Positions 12,430-13,228 of a stretch of DNA of 13,228 bases are shown in pieces. Source of the stretch: Clostridiaceae bacterium (GTDB lineage: Bacteria > Bacillota > Clostridia > Oscillospirales > Acutalibacteraceae); the NCBI GenBank assembly GCA_016297555.1, contig JAEDGK010000054.1:1-13228 (forward strand), given 5' to 3'. Below the pieces are notes generated by a model. That model did not search any database. It saw only the letters and a program-made list of their open reading frames with translations, and was not told where the DNA came from. Positions within the stretch are counted from its first letter, which is position 1. Each line of letters opens with the position of its first letter. The translations under genes were made by a program, and so were the position numbers.

Positions 12430-12936
12430 ATGAAAAACAAAAAACTCGTCTATCTCGTTCAGGGTGCAATGATTGCGGCAGTTTATGCCGCCGCAACCTA
12501 TCTGAGCGCATTGCTCGGAATAGCCTACGGACCAATCCAGTTCCGCTTTTCCGAGGCGCTGACAATTCTTGCGGTCTTCACCCCCGCGGCAATTCCCGGC
12601 CTTACGGTCGGCTGTGTTCTCGGCAACATCACAAGCCCTTTCGGCGTGTGGGACATCGTTTTCGGTTCGGCGGCAACGCTGGCGGCGGCGATTTTTGCAA
12701 GGCTGCTGAGAAATGTAAAAATCAAAAATTTTCCCCTGCTTTCTCTGCTTATGCCCGTTGTGTTCAATGCGATAATTGTCGGAGCGGAAATAACATTTCT
12801 GTTTCCGAGCCAAGCTCCGAGCCTTGCGGCTTTTGCGATTTCCGCACTTGAGGTCGGAGCGGGAGAGCTTGCCGTTTGCCTTGCGGGCGGAATCCCCGTT
12901 TATTACGGAATAAGAAAGACAGGACTTTTTAAATGA
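12430..12936 (+). CDS. queT: Queuosine precursor transporter, ECF substrate-binding subunit
   Basis: QueT is the membrane S-component that captures a queuosine precursor (such as preQ1 or queuine) for uptake by the shared energy-coupling-factor module; the precursor is used to make queuosine in tRNA. The 168-residue protein has about five to six hydrophobic segments (about 9-31, 41-61, 73-93, 102-124, 131-152). YGPIQFRFSEALTILAVFTP (33-52) and GNITSPFGVWDIVFGS (65-80) are strong QueT-family signatures. AAGGAG (12416-12421) is 8 bases from the ATG at 12430; an out-of-frame ATG at 12423 is too close to the SD to be used. No ECF ATPase or T-component genes are adjacent, which is normal for group II ECF systems. 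A terminator follows. Confidence 0.95.
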   Translation: MKNKKLVYLVQGAMIAAVYAAATYLSALLGIAYGPIQFRFSEALTILAVFTPAAIPGLTVGCVLGNITSPFGVWDIVFGSAATLAAAIFARLLRNVKIKNFPLLSLLMPVVFNAIIVGAEITFLFPSQAPSLAAFAISALEVGAGELAVCLAGGIPVYYGIRKTGLFK

Positions 12937-12942
12937 TTGTTT

Positions 12943-12975
12943 TCAGCCGTTCCTTTTCGGAGCGGCTGATTTTTT
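12943..12975 (+). terminator. Terminator after queT
   Basis: TCAGCCGTTCC (12943-12953) and GGAGCGGCTGA (12959-12969) pair over 11 bp with one wobble, loop TTTTC, followed by six T (12970-12975). It lies 6 bases after the queT stop. Confidence 0.95.
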
Positions 12976-13073
12976 AAACATATTTTGAATATGTTTTGTA
13001 TTTACTTTGCACATTATAACACAGATTAAACATAAAATAAAGCCATAATATATTTATTCGGAGGTAAATTTTT

Positions 13074-13228
13074 ATGGCCGTCAAAAGCTTGTCCATACGC
13101 ATTGATGAGGAAATGCTTAATAAGCTCCATATTGTTGCCGATTATGAGGGTCGCTCGGCAAACAGTCAGATACTTATTCTTATCAGAAACTCGATTGAGG
13201 AATATGAGGCTAAGCACGGAAAAATCGG
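13074..13228 (+). CDS. Ribbon-helix-helix (Arc-like) DNA-binding protein, 3' end missing
   Basis: Only the first 51 codons are in the window. The segment VKSLSIRIDEEMLNKLHIVA is an amphipathic beta strand followed by a helix, and the second helix carries SANSQILILIRNSIEEYEA, together a complete Arc/MetJ-type ribbon-helix-helix fold that dimerises and reads DNA with the strand (Ser5, Arg9 outward by alternation). Such small proteins are autoregulated repressors, antitoxins or plasmid-type regulators; the residues after about 45 decide which and are not visible. GGAGGT (13060-13065) lies 8 bases upstream of the ATG. A terminator precedes it, so it begins its own transcript; a -10-like TATAAC (13015-13020) lacks a clear -35. 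Confidence 0.88.
   Translation, partial: MAVKSLSIRIDEEMLNKLHIVADYEGRSANSQILILIRNSIEEYEAKHGKI

Overview
The window reads as ordinary chromosome of a spore-forming, low-to-mid GC Gram-positive from the class Clostridia, most likely a gut-type Oscillospiraceae/Ruminococcaceae lineage. Support comes from a spoVAC sporulation gene, a T-box leader on ileS, strong AAGGAGG ribosome-binding sites, consensus sigma-A promoters with 17-base spacers, a preQ1 riboswitch-like leader on queT whose layout matches the class III type known from Ruminococcaceae, and hairpin-type intergenic repeats of a kind I associate with gut Clostridia. The exact taxon cannot be read from the sequence.

Layout, left to right. 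(1) 1-728: two hairpin repeats, then an isolated spoVAC closed by its own terminator. (2) 730-4475: a regulatory stretch with a 17-bp palindrome, a consensus promoter and a full isoleucine-specific T-box with attenuator, then ileS (a eukaryotic-like, type 2 IleRS) and its terminator. (3) 4510-4840: a gene-free cluster of short inverted repeats that share end sequences but carry different stems. (4) 4895-6108, minus strand: the rpsF-ssb-rpsR operon with consensus promoter, a candidate S6:S18 autoregulatory hairpin and a strong terminator. (5) 6123-7126: an unrecognised exported beta-propeller-like protein on the minus strand, with a consensus promoter placed back to back with the uvrC promoter. 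(6) 7162-9000: uvrC. (7) 9046-10928: rsmD-coaD-coiled-coil protein, a tightly packed operon. (8) 10939-11416, minus strand: a small XRE-family regulator. (9) 11545-12936: a NagD-type HAD phosphatase, then the preQ1 riboswitch and queT, apparently one transcript with the riboswitch between the cistrons. (10) 13074-end: a ribbon-helix-helix protein cut by the window edge.

Most genes are housekeeping: translation (ileS, rpsF, rpsR, rsmD, queuosine precursor uptake by queT), DNA maintenance (ssb, uvrC) and CoA synthesis (coaD). RNA-level control recurs: the T-box senses uncharged tRNA-Ile, the rpsF leader may bind its own S6:S18 product, and the queT leader probably senses preQ1. I see no defence island, prophage, CRISPR array or insertion sequence. 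The parts least explained by known features are the mosaic inverted-repeat cluster, the palindrome-overlapped promoter at 796-828, the orphan propeller protein and the unpartnered spoVAC.
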